Positions 49,784-63,011 are shown, counted from the stretch's first letter. The stretch: DNA of 64,000 nucleotides from Bigelowiella natans CCMP2755 (GCA_000320545.1 ADNK01003482.1:1-64000); one strand, 5' to 3'. Numbers and translations: made by a program. The notes: a model not told the origin generated them from the letters alone.

Positions 49784-52022
49784 CTACATAATCTCTTTCG
49801 CATGGTTTTGAAGCTTCACCTCGTCCCCTTTAGTTTTCTTGCTCTTGTGTTCTATATGTGTGCGAAGTCTATTATCCAGAAGACGGACGAATAAGTCATA
49901 AGGTTAAAATGATTTGAACATTGCAAACATCAAAAACATCACACCTTCGCAGAGATGACTTTATTTCGGCTGCATCCTTTCTTAGTATCTACAGACAAAT
50001 ATAATTTTCTCTTATACTATGAAGGAGGAAATAACGCATGTTGGGGACAGATGTCGTCATCCACATTTCAGTTAGCTTGAATTTTTCAATGTTGATTCGA
50101 AAACCTCTTGTTTGGTTTCACTATAAGTTTGCCTTTTTATTTGCTCGAATAAACCCTTGACGTCTAACTTTGCCTAATGGAAAATATGAGGAAGATTGAG
50201 GGATATAAAAGCTTACATGGATTCTTCACTTAGAACATATATAAGCAGAGGAAAATATATTGGAAACAATATATTGCCTTAGCCGAAATGGTAATGGTGT
50301 CTTGAATTGTAGCGTTATGAGAAAGCATGCTAAACTTTGATTTAAAGAAGTTAAGTGCCTGTAAATAATTTAATTGAAGGTACCCATCTCATAGAACTAA
50401 TCTAATCTTTACCTCTATCATGCTTGAATTATTGCCTTTGTAGTCTTGAAAATAATCTTGTAGATCCTTGCGTGCAATCTAATTCATGTTGTATAAATTT
50501 TTGTTCATTTGTTTCTGAGATGCACGTTAGAACTTCGTACTTCGTACCTCTTTTTCGAAGAGATCCTTCTTGTTTAAGATCAAATAAATAGGAATTCTTT
50601 CAAATTAAAAGTTAGACCAACATGATTAGAGAAAGAGTGTTATACGTGAGATTCTACAAACTAAAGTGCGCATAAGAATACCCTTCGAAAGCCTTTTCTT
50701 TGCAGATTTGTCTATCATAGTAAATTCTATTAGTATCATGAAGTTAAAAGACAGGTAAGTGTTGGAGTCACATACTCAAATAATCCTAAGCTTTCCGTCA
50801 TCCTGTTCGCGTTTTGATCCTCAAATAGTCTTTTTTAATTTTAGCAAATTCAGCAAGCTTAACGAAGTTCCATTGTATTATAGAACTAAACCTTTTATTG
50901 TAGCCAGCAAGGTTCGAAACGAATAGCACTAATTTTATTGAATGAAGATGCTTATAGTGGTTGATGGAAAAATAATCGTCAATAACCTGCGGACACATCA
51001 CTGAAAAGATTTAACCATTTCTTTCTCTCGCTTCGTTGTCCTCCTACATCCACCACCTAATATGCGGAGGTTATCATAAAATTTATACCACTACGTAATT
51101 CTGCTAACCTGATAGTTGACTGTGTCAGGGTCTCCCAACACTTTTTGCTCGAAGGTCGTCTTGACTATTCCTGTGGTTCTTACTCGAGCAGTCACAACGT
51201 CTTCCTCTGTCGGTTGATAGTCAGGAGCTGCAATGCGCTCCATGTTCTTAAAATTAAAATCATTATGACTAAATAGCTTTTGTATTTATTTCGTGCAAAT
51301 GCAAACCTTCATCAGGAAGTCAAAGGATTCGAGTAGCCAAAATTCACTCCGCCTTTTTAAGGTTTCTTGTATAGCTTTGCACTCGAGAAGTTGTTGCAGA
51401 TGCTTTGCTGATAATTAGAAACATGGACGAAAAGGTGAAATGATTGGCCATGTACAATAAGGTTTACAGATGAACCGATATTTGGAGTAAAAAATTCATC
51501 TATTTCGTCTTCATCACTTATGTCTTCCTTTTTCCTGTGCAAAATAAGAAGATTTAAAAATTGCACCTTAACACTTCCACGTTTGTGTGTACTTTTTGAG
51601 CATTTCAACTGTATCCTTATGCTTTGAGTCAATGATGTTTTCGAATTCCTCTGCCTTGTCAACAATATTCTATTGCACATCGAAAAATCATTTTCGTATA
51701 ATACTATTATATGATGTATGATGTACCTGCATACATTCCAGTATGTTTGTCTTTAGACCTATTCTGGCCCTCGAAAGTTCTTCCTCCGAGGGTGTCCTGC
51801 AAAAAATGTTCCAACTGACAACAACTGCAGTCCGACTCTCGATAACGAGTGCATGGAATAAACTGTGTACGGAAATGTTGCTTCTCACCAACGATTTATT
51901 AATTTTATCTGCTTGAGAATGGTAGACTTTCCGCTTTCCCCTGCTCCAAGAAGCAGCAGCTTGAATGTGTACATTCTTTCTAGTTGTTGCTCATACAGCT
52001 GAATCCCTATGCGGCATTCGAT
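49784..52022 (-). CDS. Heterotrimeric G-protein alpha subunit with aberrant C-terminus
   Basis: Exons (-): 51889-52022, 51727-51796, 51593-51669, 51468-51534, 51307-51402, 51109-51246, 50987-51056, 50892-50928, 50776-50802, 50682-50726, 50548-50596, 50413-50478, 50105-50173, 49945-49988, 49784-49868; 1074 nt, all phases agree. G1: KLLLLGAGESGKSTILKQ. Helical-domain block: LKRRSEFWLLESFDFL. G2: ARVRTTGIVKTTF with the switch I arginine. G3: VVDVGGQRSERKKWLNLF. Next MTESLGLFE. G4: ILNKKDLFEKE. After that, DLQDYFQDYKGN fits the family, but the TCATDT (G5) motif and the usual receptor-binding C-terminal helix are absent; instead there is a Lys-rich tail (HKSKKTKGDEVKL). The N-terminal exon with a lipidation signal was not found. 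The locus is AT-rich and nearly free of microsatellites, unlike its neighbours. Confidence 0.86.
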
Positions 52023-54067
52023 CTGACATTTACAGTTTATTTCAAATTGATGATTCCATTCATTTGCTTCGATCCCAAGATGTCAGAGCCTCTCAATTGC
52101 TCTGGTGCATGCATGAGCAAGAATGATGCAATCACACAAACAAAACTTAGCATGTACCTCATCGAACTGACCATCCTTGAAGCTATCACCGCAACAAGCT
52201 TCACACCAGCAGGGAATCGAGCATGCACAACAGGCATCTGCCTTGGACACCTCATGGTTAACGTTCATTTCGCGGGATGGTTTGCCGCAAACGCACGTGC
52301 AAAAAAAGGCGCCCATCACAGTCGTGACTATTTTCCACAAATGCACGCACGCCTCAATTTTGTTCTGCTCAAATTTGTGTTTTCTCTCTTTTCTTTCGGT
52401 ATTTTACCAGAATTTATCGCGTGTTTGTGCAGTGTTCGCTTGACGCAGAGGAAAATCCGGCTGCGTTCGCAATGAATCTCTCATTGAGAGCGTACCCACG
52501 ACGCTTTGCTTCTGAAAAATCAATTTTTGAACTTTCCGTCGGGTTGATCCTCTCTCCTGCTGGTCTAGTTGTGTGTGGAACCGCTTCCCATTCATTGAGG
52601 AGGTCACGGATGAGTCAGCGTCCTGATGTCCTTTCAAGCGCTCCCATGGAACTACTTCACTCATTCGTTCATCGCATTCTGGCAGTCTCAGCACGTCTGT
52701 GATCCTGTTGCCTGCAGGCCATGCACCACTGCAGCATCTTGTGACGTGTTCACCAGTTCAGCCTAGCAATGCTGGAGTGCACATCGGCTCAGGCTAGCAG
52801 GGGCAACACTGAAATGGGCGCGGCACAGCTGCAGCCGCTGCATTGCACAGCCACATGAGGATCTAGGGATGACCATTTGCAACAAGTTCAATTTGATTGA
52901 TTGCACTCGTCTCACAGCATCGCAACTCCAGAACTGGCAAAGGTCAATGTGGCTTGTCACGTGCGACGACGTGGTGCTGGCTTCGTCAATCAACGTGTTT
53001 GTGATGAACATCGACACATTGCATCGCGTCATGCACAGCGCTGCAGCTTGCAGGTCTGAAGGTCGGCAAATTGCACACAAAGCTAGAAAATGTGCCATGC
53101 TGGCATGCCCAGGCTAGCAGGTATGTGCGCTCGATCGCACGTTGTGTGCGACAAACCAGCAAACGCAAGAGTGCCCTCCAGCCTTCCCCACCTCTAGACC
53201 TAGCCACAGCGATGAGTGAGTGAACGAAGGAATTCCACAACCTGAACAAAGATTCATGGAACACGCTGTCTCATCATGCCCTCATCTAGTCATGGACCAA
53301 CATGTGCATGAGTGATCAAACGAAACTGTGACACTTTCGATCAACGCTAGAACGATCGAGTGCCTGATTTGGTCCTAGCTGGGACACGCGTGTGTCATCG
53401 CAGCGTGGCCAACTGACTAGCTGGCTAGCTGGGAGATCGAGCGCCTAGTCAATGCAAAGTGCACACACGCACGTGTCTCAACAAGTCGTGTGCATGCACA
53501 TGTCCATCTGTGCATGACGTGCATGCGTGTCTCCATGTCTCTAGCTAGCTAGGTCTAGACATGGCTGCACGTGCTCAATGTGCAGACAACTAGACAATGA
53601 TGCATTTTGATGTGTGCACCCATCGTGTGCATGCATGCGGAGCTACTTCTTGCACTGCTTTTTTGCTCTCTGTCTGTATACACGTGCAACTTCAGAACTC
53701 TTGATAATCGTTGCACATGATGCGCATGCATCTAGGCCGTAGCCCGGGCGCTAGCCCGGGCCGCTTGCACTGCAGCGCGAGCGCTAGCATCGTTGAAAAA
53801 TGCTGCGGACATCATGCATGCATGGCATGCACCGTAGCTGCACAAGCGTCCATGCAAATTCAGCAGCATTGAGCGCATAGGAAATTGTGTCGGACCACTG
53901 TTGCCTGCGACAACATGTACAGATAAGAGCTCCGAGCTCTAGTAGCTAGTCACGTTGCATTTTGCTGCATGCACATTGCACTTCTTTCAATTTGTTCGAT
54001 CCTTGCTCATGAAGTCTTCCGTCGTTCTTTTCGATCTAGAGCCGTACTGTCACATGCAATGCTACTG

Positions 54068-54112
<45 letters not shown>

Positions 54113-54232
54113 TACATACACACACACAAATTCCCTTGTTTACAATTCAATGTGTGAAGCTGCACTACATTTGAGTTGACTACATTTTACTATCGGTCAA
54201 ATCTATCTATTGATATTATTCAGAGGAAGATA
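52023..54232. other. Intergenic spacer
   Basis: No supported gene, although the missing first exon of the G-alpha gene should lie here. 52040-54000 is a long palindrome-rich island (GAGCTCCGAGCTC, GCTAGCTGGC, CCCGGGC twice). (CA)n at about 54070-54104. Confidence 0.55.
54070..54104. repeat. (CA)n microsatellite
   Basis: CA run of about 35 nt, continuing into an imperfect CATA stretch. Confidence 0.95.
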
Positions 54233-57159
54233 CTACTGTTCGTCGGCATCGCTATCGTGCAGCTGGGCTTTTGCCCTAGAAATCATCTTTCTGTAGAGTT
54301 GTATGACTTCGTCTTTCAGCTTCACAACTCTTTCCTTGTCTTGTAAGGATTCCTTCTGCATAGCAATCCACTCTCCTCTTCCAACTTGAATTTCGTAAGT
54401 AAGTGCTTGTATTCTCCGATCCTTAGCTGCGATCGTCCGATCCCTTTGCTCCATCAAAGTGCTATTGGCCTTCTTTGTATCGTTAATCTGTTGCTTCGCT
54501 GCATCCAGTTTCCTTCTAGAGGCCTCCCGAATAGTTTTTAGCTCGTTCTTAAGCTCAGCGACCTCATTTTTCAAATTTTCATCCTCATTAGGCCCACGCT
54601 TTGCTAGTGCTAACTGTCGCTTAAGTTCGGAGCATTTCTCGGAAGTCTCTACTAGCTTCGCTTGCAGCTGGCGGTATTTAACCTCATACTCCTCTAGGCT
54701 AGCCTCCATTGTGGCACATTTATCCCTGTGACTTGCTTCAACTTCCGCTGCTTTGAGTTGTTCGCATTCAGCCTGTGTATCTTCCAATTGCTGCCTGGAA
54801 CTCCTAACTTCAATGCTCGTCCGCTCCCCTTCCTGTTCCAAATTCTTTCCATTTTTCTTCGGTCGCATTGTGTGAGCCTTTTTTATAAAAGCTGCAAGTC
54901 CGATAAGCTTGGTCCGGGCTTTACTACGTAGCCTTATCATTGCTAACTCATTTTCTTCAGAGCTTTCCTCTCTTCCTTTCTGTCCCTCAGCCTCCCCTGT
55001 TTTTTTTAGATCAGCGAGTTCTTTTCGGAGAGCCTCAAGCTTTCGCCGCCACCCTCCTTCTTTATCCTCCTTCATTTCCTCATTTTCGTTGTCGTTGCGT
55101 CGTCTGTCTAGCACTTCTGTTTCTTCTCCTCCGATGGAGACGGGCAACATCTCTGTAGCGACCTCAATGAGCTCAGCAACCCTTTCTGCACGTTCATTTC
55201 TCAGTTTACTCTGTGTCTCCCGCAGGGTGGTAGAGACCCTTTGCACTTCCTCCTCGGCCTCTTTGTGTGCAGTAGCCTTGATAATGTCATCCCTCTTCTC
55301 CTCAAGCTCGCGAATCTTCTTGTTTGCCTTCCGGAGCAGCCGCTGATACTCACCAAGGCTCTTTGATTCGTTGATCTGAGGTTTATTCTTTATCATCTTG
55401 GCTCGTGTAGCGAACCGCAGAGAGCAGATAGTTTCTTCCAGATTCATAGCGGATGGTGAAGCCGTGACGATAACGGTAGTCCTTGAGTTTCCACCAAGGG
55501 AATCACTTAGAATCCATGTCAGCTTCGAGTCGCGGTAAGGAACTTGCAAGAGCATGGTAGGATGGGAAAAGAAGGAAAAGGATTTCTTAGGGATATGAAG
55601 TTTTTCAAATTGTTTCAGGGGAAGGAGAAGCGTATATTCTGAAATTCTGAGCCCCCCCCCCCTAATGTCAAAAACCTCATCTATAGATAATGTCATGGTC
55701 ATAATCATGATCATTATCATTACAACTCTTCTTCACTCATATTACTGTGGTGTGATCCCTTTGTGGTGAGGGAATGGATGACGTTTCCCAGTGCAGAAAG
55801 AGATTTGTTAATCTGCTGCGCCTCCTTGAGAGTCTGTCCTGTTGCGCCCGAGTTCTCAACACGCTCAGAGCCTGCAAGATCGACCAATATGAGCTTCGAG
55901 CTTCGCGCCGTTGTGTTGTCCTTGTGCAGTTGCTGAAGCTTTAGAAAGAACACACTGTGGCTCCTTGAACTATGTGCATTCATGTTTGTTCTTCCGGTTG
56001 CACGGTTGCGACTTCCTAGATCCATAACGTGCATCACATCGTCCTGGCTGATTACCCTTGCCTCACATACACCTTCTACCCAGATGCCATGTCCATGATT
56101 CTCACGAATGCGTAGGTTGGTATTACGAGGCTTGAGTAGGTCTTTTACATGGTCCATGTAAATCTCAACGTATGAAACCGACACCTCTACGTGGTGCTCC
56201 TTCTGTTCAGCAGCTTCTGAGTGGCCATAGTGCTCGTCGATGTGCTCAAATACACTTGATACCAGACGAGGGATTACGCCTCTACAGGGTTAGTTTATAA
56301 AAATAACGATATTTCTCGGATAGGCTCATCGTAGTGATGAAGATTAGGGAATGATGTACTGAAGGTGAGAGTTTCTTTTCGTTGGTATATGTATGCAGTA
56401 TAAATAATGATTTTTTTCGCCTTCTCGAATTTCTTTGAATTATGCGGTGAAGATGATAGAATGTAATTGATAATATCACCCGTCATTATTAATTACCTTT
56501 TCTCCTTAGAGCCCATCATCGTGTGCGTCTTCCCGCTACCTGTTTGTCCGTACGCTAAGACTGTACAATTTATTCCGTGGAATAAGTCCTTTGTGTAGCA
56601 TAAGAAAGTTATTCTGAGAGTGCAGAGAGACAAGAGAACAATGCAAAATGGAGATATGGGAAAGTACGGGAAAGATACGATCCAGCCAGCATTATTTATC
56701 TGGTCACAGCACCTCTAGCATTTTCGAGCATGCGACTTTATAGACATCTTCTTGATTCGCATCTGGACCGAATACTCGATCATATGTGAACCTTTTTGAA
56801 GAGCATACGTTATCACATCTGAATTATAGTAGAACACACGCCGCGGTGCTGCATTTACATCAGCAGGCTTCGTCATTTCGCAAACATAGAGTTGAGATCT
56901 ACGTGTTAGTCCCATATGCTTATATGGTGGCTTACTGAGTCTGGGGAGTTGAGTGCTTCAAGAGGAAGGGTTCATCTGTCTTGATTTTGAGAGATGAGTC
57001 GCTGGGAAATTCGAATAACTCCTCCGTGTGTTGGCCTTTGCGCTCACGTTCATTAGTCGGTCGGAATCGTGCAACAACCATTACACTATCCTTCTTCGAT
57101 AAAATGCTTTCCTTTCTACGGTGGTGGTGGTGGCGGCGTGCCCCATGAATGTGCGACAT
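54233..57159 (-). CDS. Kinesin with N-terminal motor and long coiled coil
   Basis: Plus-end type microtubule motor, by family. Exons (-): 56936-57159, 56713-56791, 56497-56588, 55746-56281, 54233-55542; 746 aa, phases agree. Motor landmarks: [32 protein letters not shown]-loop [30 protein letters not shown], switch [14 protein letters not shown], switch [36 protein letters not shown], and IPYRDSKLT restored at the last junction. The neck lies near residue 345. A heptad-like coiled coil with Glu/Lys/Arg bias runs nearly to the end, which is acidic (DSDADEQ) with no globular tail. Subfamily looks closest to kinesin-1 by motor motifs, but the tail is too short for a conventional heavy chain. Confidence 0.92.
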
Positions 57160-57203
57160 GCCTCTTGCTGTTGCCTTAAAATCTTTAGGTCGGAAAGCTT
57201 TTC

Positions 57204-57749
57204 TTATGTAGATCTATGACAAAGCCGTGCTTTCTGAACTTCCTCAATGTCAGTTATAATTTCATTCCTTATTTTCCGTGGAATATCCACAAGAAACTCG
57301 AAAGGATGATGCCACTTGAGCAAGTTAGAACAAGCGTTTGCAGGTGGGGGGAATCTCCGAAACGGCCAGGCGATTATGATCTGAAACTCTCATAATTACT
57401 GTTGCCTTTCTCTCTGTTCCGATGGGATTCTTGCCTCTGCGACAATCATCGGTCCAGAGAAAGACTTTGGGCTATCTTCTTCGGCTTTCGTCCTGGAATC
57501 GAACCCTGCGACAAAGACATACATAGGTCTCAGCGCTAAAAAAAACTGGTACTAGGTTTTCGAGTACTTGCCCTCCGAGAGAGCAACCCACGTCGTCTGT
57601 AACGCGTTCAGGACCCACCACCATTTTGAAGAAGAGGAAGAAGAAGGGATGGTTAGTTTCTTAGTTGCCATTGCCTCTCGAGATGATGGAAGGGCGGGGG
57701 TATCAGAAGCTACAGCATCATCATCGTCGTCGTCGTCATTTCGTTCCAT
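57204..57749 (-). CDS. Candidate small gene upstream of kinesin (low confidence)
   Basis: A minus-strand series with natural composition: a first exon from an ATG at 57749 (DDDDDDD run, then KWWWVLNALQTTWVALSEGK), a second exon near 57490 (TKAEEDSPKSFSGPMIVAEA), and a last exon ending at 57204 (SNLLKWHHPFEFLVDIPRK, NEIITDIEEVQKARLC). One junction does not keep phase in the simplest choice of sites. It overlaps, antisense, the proposed first exon of the histidine phosphatase, so at least one of the two is wrong or they overlap. Family unknown. Confidence 0.33.
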
Positions 57750-58224
57750 CTACGTGGTCTCCACGCTCGTCTTCGTAGTCGGATTCACGGCCTTCGTCGG
57801 GGTTCAGCTACTGGTAGTCCAAAGCATAACAATTGAGTACATCTTATCGACCGCAGGAGATGGTAGTTGGGATGCAGATAATGAAGAAGAAGATGATGAT
57901 GATAATGAATTTGCATGTTGATGTTTGAACACGACACAGCAGTCGACTCACAAAACTTGCAACAATAGGTAGGATCACGGCACCCTTCAACTAATCCCTC
58001 TTTGAGCTGCCCTAGTTCATGTTCCAAAAACTCTTTCGCTCATCGCTGGGTCGGGCCAAAGATTCAAGTTCCTGCTGCTTTAGGTAGTAGAAGCAGCAAC
58101 CATATTTTTCACCAGCGTCAGCAGTACCAGCGGAAAAATTGGATTCCTCAATGCGACCCAAAAATTGTCACGAATGCAAAAGAAAACCTCCAGTGTGAGA
58201 TTGCCGACGGTGATTGGCACGTCG

Positions 58225-58260
<36 letters not shown>

Positions 58261-58960
58261 TCGAACAAGAACAAGAACAAGAAGAAGAAGAAGAGCCAAT
58301 GTCTTCAACTTCAAAATCGCTCGTCATGTCAACGAGAAGGGAGGCTTTACATCGCTTTGCAATACTAGCATCTATCCTTGGAACAATGGAGTTGCAGGCC
58401 CCCGCCATCATAAAGGCGCAGGAAAAAGACGCCACCCTGTCAAGCACATCCCCAGCCTCATCGTTATTAACCTCCTCATCTTCAGAGTCGTTCTCTACCC
58501 AGCAGGTGCGGGCCTATCTCCTGGGGACGAAGGAAGCAGGTAGAAAACATTTGTATCATGATTTATGGAGGTGATTTAATGTCACAAATTATTAATCTGC
58601 GACTCCTTATAGAACAGGCACTGACCTATAAAGCTGAATACTGCAAGATCGTGTACTTTGGTGAGAACCGTCTCCTCAATAATCAATATTTACCCTTTTG
58701 TCTTACTCTTGACCGATTGTCTATCGTATTTCTCTTTAGTACGTCATGGCCAAGGATACCATAACTTGGGGTACAAGTAGCTGTTATTGTCGTGTGTAGT
58801 GTGTGTGTGTGTGTGTACTGGTGAGGTGTGAAAGCCTCTGTAGCATTTGTGGTAATATTCATACGATTTTAGGAAGAGGAGCCCCGTTGATAAGCTTGCA
58901 CGCTGCAATGACATGGATCTCTTCGATGCGTCTCTCACGTCTGTCGGTGAAGATCAGGTA

Positions 58961-58993
<33 letters not shown>

Positions 58994-59212
58994 GTGGAAT
59001 CTATTCTTGTCATTAATCTATACTTTCTCCCTCTTTCTCCCCCTCTCCCTTCTCCTCCTCGTCGTTGTTCTTCCATTAATCTTCCCTTCACATCTCGATC
59101 CATTTAAGGCAAGTCGTATTCAGGATATCTCTCTAAAATTAAGGTCGTGCTACCTTATGCTTGTGTACATTTAACTACCACACACACATACACACACACA
59201 AACACGTACACA

Positions 59213-59251
<39 letters not shown>

Positions 59252-60215
59252 CATATTATATGTGTTATATGTATAATCTGCAGAAGAACCACACTATCTT
59301 TTCGAAATATTGTGAAGAGATATCTACTCTGATTCCTCCAAACGATCCTTATCGCGTGTGTATTTTTTTGCGACATGGGTGATCAAGAAGCCTGTATACA
59401 TAACATTAACTTATTGTTACTATTATTATTATTATCAATTATAATTATAGATGATATTAGTTTACTTCATCTAACTAGGCCAGAGATTATCTACGTGTCC
59501 CCTATGCGCCGAACTCTGCAGGTCAGCTATTTATTATCTTGTTGATGTTAATGTCGTATGTGTGCTTCTATCTTCCTTTTTCCTTCTTGTTCTTGTTGTT
59601 CTCGTTCTTGTTTTTCTCCTCTTCCCCCCAGCACCACAATCACCATCATGCTTCGCCACACATTACTAGATCACCATGATTGATTGTTTTCAGACGGGGA
59701 CGCTTGCGTTCAAGACTGTTGATGTTCCCTTCATAGCATTTGAGGTTGGTGCTGCAGGGCGTTGCTGTTTCTCATTCGTCAAAAATCTTACCATCATCAT
59801 TGCCATCATTGTGGCCGTCGTCGTCGTCATCAAAACATCTCATCGTATGATTATTTATAGGAGCTACGGGAGGTGTATGGATGCACGTCATCACAGAGAC
59901 GAAAGGCTTCAATTGCGAAGTCGGTCTTAAACTAGTTTCGCACACACCTATCTTCGTTATTTCTGTTATTACATTATATGAGCGACTCTTCTTGACTTTG
60001 CACGAATACATCATCATCCTCCCCATGTTTATAATAATAATAATAATAATCATCATCATCATCACTGTCTTCATCGATACAATCAACATTGAAATTGGCC
60101 ACAGTCCGATGTTTGATTCGTTCATTGCATTATTATCTCCCTTTCTCTTCTTCTCATCTGTTCTCCGATCCTTCCTTCTCCTTCTCATCCCTTTCAATCT
60201 ATATTTGTTTCCTAC

Positions 60216-60246
<31 letters not shown>

Positions 60247-60331
60247 TGTTTAACAGAGCGGAATTTCCCAAGGTGGATTTTTCGAGGGTCGGTACACATA
60301 AATGCTTCATCTGATCATGATACATCATTCT

Positions 60332-60376
<45 letters not shown>

Positions 60377-61268
60377 GGATGTGTGTAAACACATATTTTC
60401 ACGTAGATAGCTTCCATTCATGACTGTATGACTCAATGCTTGCCTCATGTTCCCAACAGTAAAACCTCTACTACTGTTTTTCTTCCTGTTCTTCATATTC
60501 TTCTTCTTCTTCTTCTTCTTCTTCTACTACTACTACTAATACTGTCACTATTTATATCTCTATCGTAAATGTGCAGATAACTGAAGATGATTTAGAGTGG
60601 ACGGCAGTAGAGGTACTGGATATTCCAATAGTAATACCGTAATATCGTCGGTGAGTTTTACTAACATTCCCTTGAGCAAATTCATGTTCTGGGCCTGTAT
60701 GATGTTCTTAGAACGAATAGCTCTATGCTGTAACAATAGTGTCATCAAATGGGGTACCCATGTTTGCACGTACAGAGTCCAGGCCACCTCAAAGAACGTC
60801 AAATAAGATTTCTCAACTATATTCGAAATGTCAGTATAACCCAATTGCGCATGAATCACCCGCCTCCCTCTCTTTATGTCTCTCCTCCCTCTATTGGAAA
60901 CGCGGGTGATCTACCTGCTTGGATGCATGTGTATGTCAGCGTATTGTATTTGACGTATATCGATAGTATGAAAAGAGGAAAGAGGTTTGGGGTAGGCCTC
61001 GTCATAACCATGATTGTAAAATGAATGAAATGATTAGCGACCAGAGAGGACACTTGGCGTCGTAACGCATAGCCTGTGGCTACTTAACTTCTTTAGGGTA
61101 TGTATCAACCCTTCTCTACTTAGCGCATACTCATTCCTCCCCCCCCCTCCAATGTGATGATGATGGACACAGGAGACAGTGGCATGCACGGAACCAGCCC
61201 TCACAAACTCCATTTTCAACACCGGAGAACTTAAGGGCGTTGTGCTTCAGATGGATGGATTTGACTGA
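57649..61268 (+). CDS. Histidine phosphatase (phosphoglycerate-mutase-like) with composite presequence
   Basis: Exons: 57649-57813, 57969-58539, 58613-58660, 58740-58770, 58873-58957, 59109-59162, 59284-59359, 59451-59521, 59694-59744, 59861-59919, 60257-60287, 60577-60612, 60776-60829, 61047-61097, 61173-61268; 492 aa, phases consistent. The fold matches the plant-type branch: KIVYFVRHGQGYHNLG (catalytic His), DLFDASLTSVGEDQ, IIYVSPMRRTLQTGT, PFIAFELREVYGCTSSQRR, FPKVDFSRITEDDLEW, VVTHSLWLLNF (second His) and FNTGELKGVVL. The first two exons encode a hydrophobic segment (VVSTLVFVVGFTAFVGVQLL), a Ser/Arg-rich stretch, and then RREALHRFAILASILGTMEL ending near AxA, a twin-arginine-like lumen signal. 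Plastid-lumen targeting is an inference. The core from 58613 is firmer than the first exon. Confidence 0.82.
59216..59247. repeat. (AT)n microsatellite in intron
   Basis: TA run in the intron before exon 59284-59359. Confidence 0.95.
60338..60373. repeat. (AT)n microsatellite in intron
   Basis: TA run in the intron before exon 60577-60612. Confidence 0.95.
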
Positions 61269-63011
61269 TGCCCTTAAAAAAGAATGACCATCAACAGCAC
61301 TGTGCATATTGAACAGGACGGTACAATTGTGAGCTTAGCGATGTACCTGCAAAATGTAGATCAACAGCACTTTGTCCATGTGCTTCGCAAGAAATTCCAT
61401 CATTCTTGTCCGATTAAAGCCATGCATTGCGCCATGACAATTTGCCACCCATTTTTTGGGCTGATTGTTTCGATCACCACACGGTGGCATTCACTTCGCC
61501 AAATTGAACACATGGCGTGTCTAGATCTAGAGATGGGTGTTGCTCATAGCTCATGCGTGGCGTGGCATGCGATGCCAAGATTTCATCATGGCATCATGAA
61601 TGCTTGTGAGCGCTGCACAATCATGGTCATCGGTGCTTTACATGTTGTTGAGTACAATCATACAACACACATGCACAACGTTTCAGAAGCACATCTATAG
61701 ACCATTGGCCCTGCAACACTCGCAACAATTCAAATCATCAGGAGGAGGTGCGGAAAATTGAGCTGAAACTGTCAGTGCTCCGCCAGGTTCATTCTTTGAC
61801 GAGTTGCGCGCAGCGATCTTCTTGCTGCAACTGTGCCATGCTTGGGATTGCAGGGCGTGAAGACCCTTTCTGTGCGCAATTTCAATGAATGGGCGAAGTG
61901 TCGTTCCCATTCATTGTTGCTCTGGCGCGGTGCGCACGCTGTCAGTGACACGCGGAAGGAAAAGGAGAAGAAGAAAAGAAGACTAGAAGAAGACGACGAC
62001 GTCGACGAAGTGTGCAAATGAAGCTGCAAGCAATGAAATGCAGAAACATTGAAACATTGATCACAATTTGACGTTCAACACCATCACGATGCACAGACAA
62101 GCACCAGAAGTAGCATGCTGCGCTGCGGCTAGCTGGTGACGTGAAGGTGCGCCTCTGGCAACAAGGCGAAGTGAAACTAGCCACGAAGATGCGAGGTCTC
62201 AAAAAACTGGCCAAAAGCAGGCGAATAAATCAATTGACCGCCAAACAAAGAATGGGAAGAAGTGGAAAATGAACACACGATCGAAGGTGAAAGAGCGGCC
62301 CAAAACAATGATTGAACGACGAATGATGATGAGCGAAGCGAGGGATTTCCAGTGGTGCAGCCAGAGGAGTGCTGACTCACCTTGAACATAGCCACCCGAG
62401 TGAATGAATGAAGTGATTCCAATGGTGCAGTTCTGGAGTTGAAAGGATCATCATGACTCCTCGCTGCGTTTCAGGAAGCAGGCTCCTCAAATTTTTGGTG
62501 CTTGAATTGGCATCACCCAGGCATGCATTCCCCGGGATTCGGCAGCCATTTTCCATGAATAAATCTTGTCGCTGTGATGAAATCCAATTGATTTCTGTGC
62601 TTCCTTTCCATACCTAAAAACCCACGTCGAACGACATCATCACTTGTACTCTTACCATGGGGGCGGGTATGCGAATAATAAGTGATTGCATTCGGTTTAC
62701 GCTCCAATGAACGTTCATATTTGATTTCCTATCTCATTTTGGGATTATTTTCTAATCATCTCGACAGAGCGCCAAAATATCTTAGCAACACGCGAACACA
62801 CACACACACACACACACACACCAACATATGTGTGTACATGATATGTCTTCTAAAATCTTGCTTGAATTTCTTGCACGTTGTTCTATTCAATATGGCCTTA
62901 GTTTGCTCTCCGATTTCTGCCGACTGCACAGTGTAATTGAAGCCGCTATCCTCATCAGCATAAAAAGAAGCATTCCTTTCCGAATTGTAAACTTTTATTG
63001 AAATTCTACAG
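61269..63011. other. Intergenic spacer
   Basis: No firm gene. 61290-62640 is a microsatellite-poor island. (CA)n at about 62796-62821. Around 62830-62990 both strands are open; the plus strand from an ATG at 62840 may carry the 5' exon of the Arf-like gene, but the phase did not join. Confidence 0.5.

Noticed and set aside
52037-52475. Overlapping open frames on both strands upstream of the G-alpha gene
   Set aside because: No family features, and none supplies the missing lipidated N-terminal exon in phase.
57485-57515. tRNA T-arm-like GGTTCGATTCC on the minus strand
   Set aside because: The flanks do not pair into T or acceptor stems, and no D or anticodon arm can be drawn upstream.
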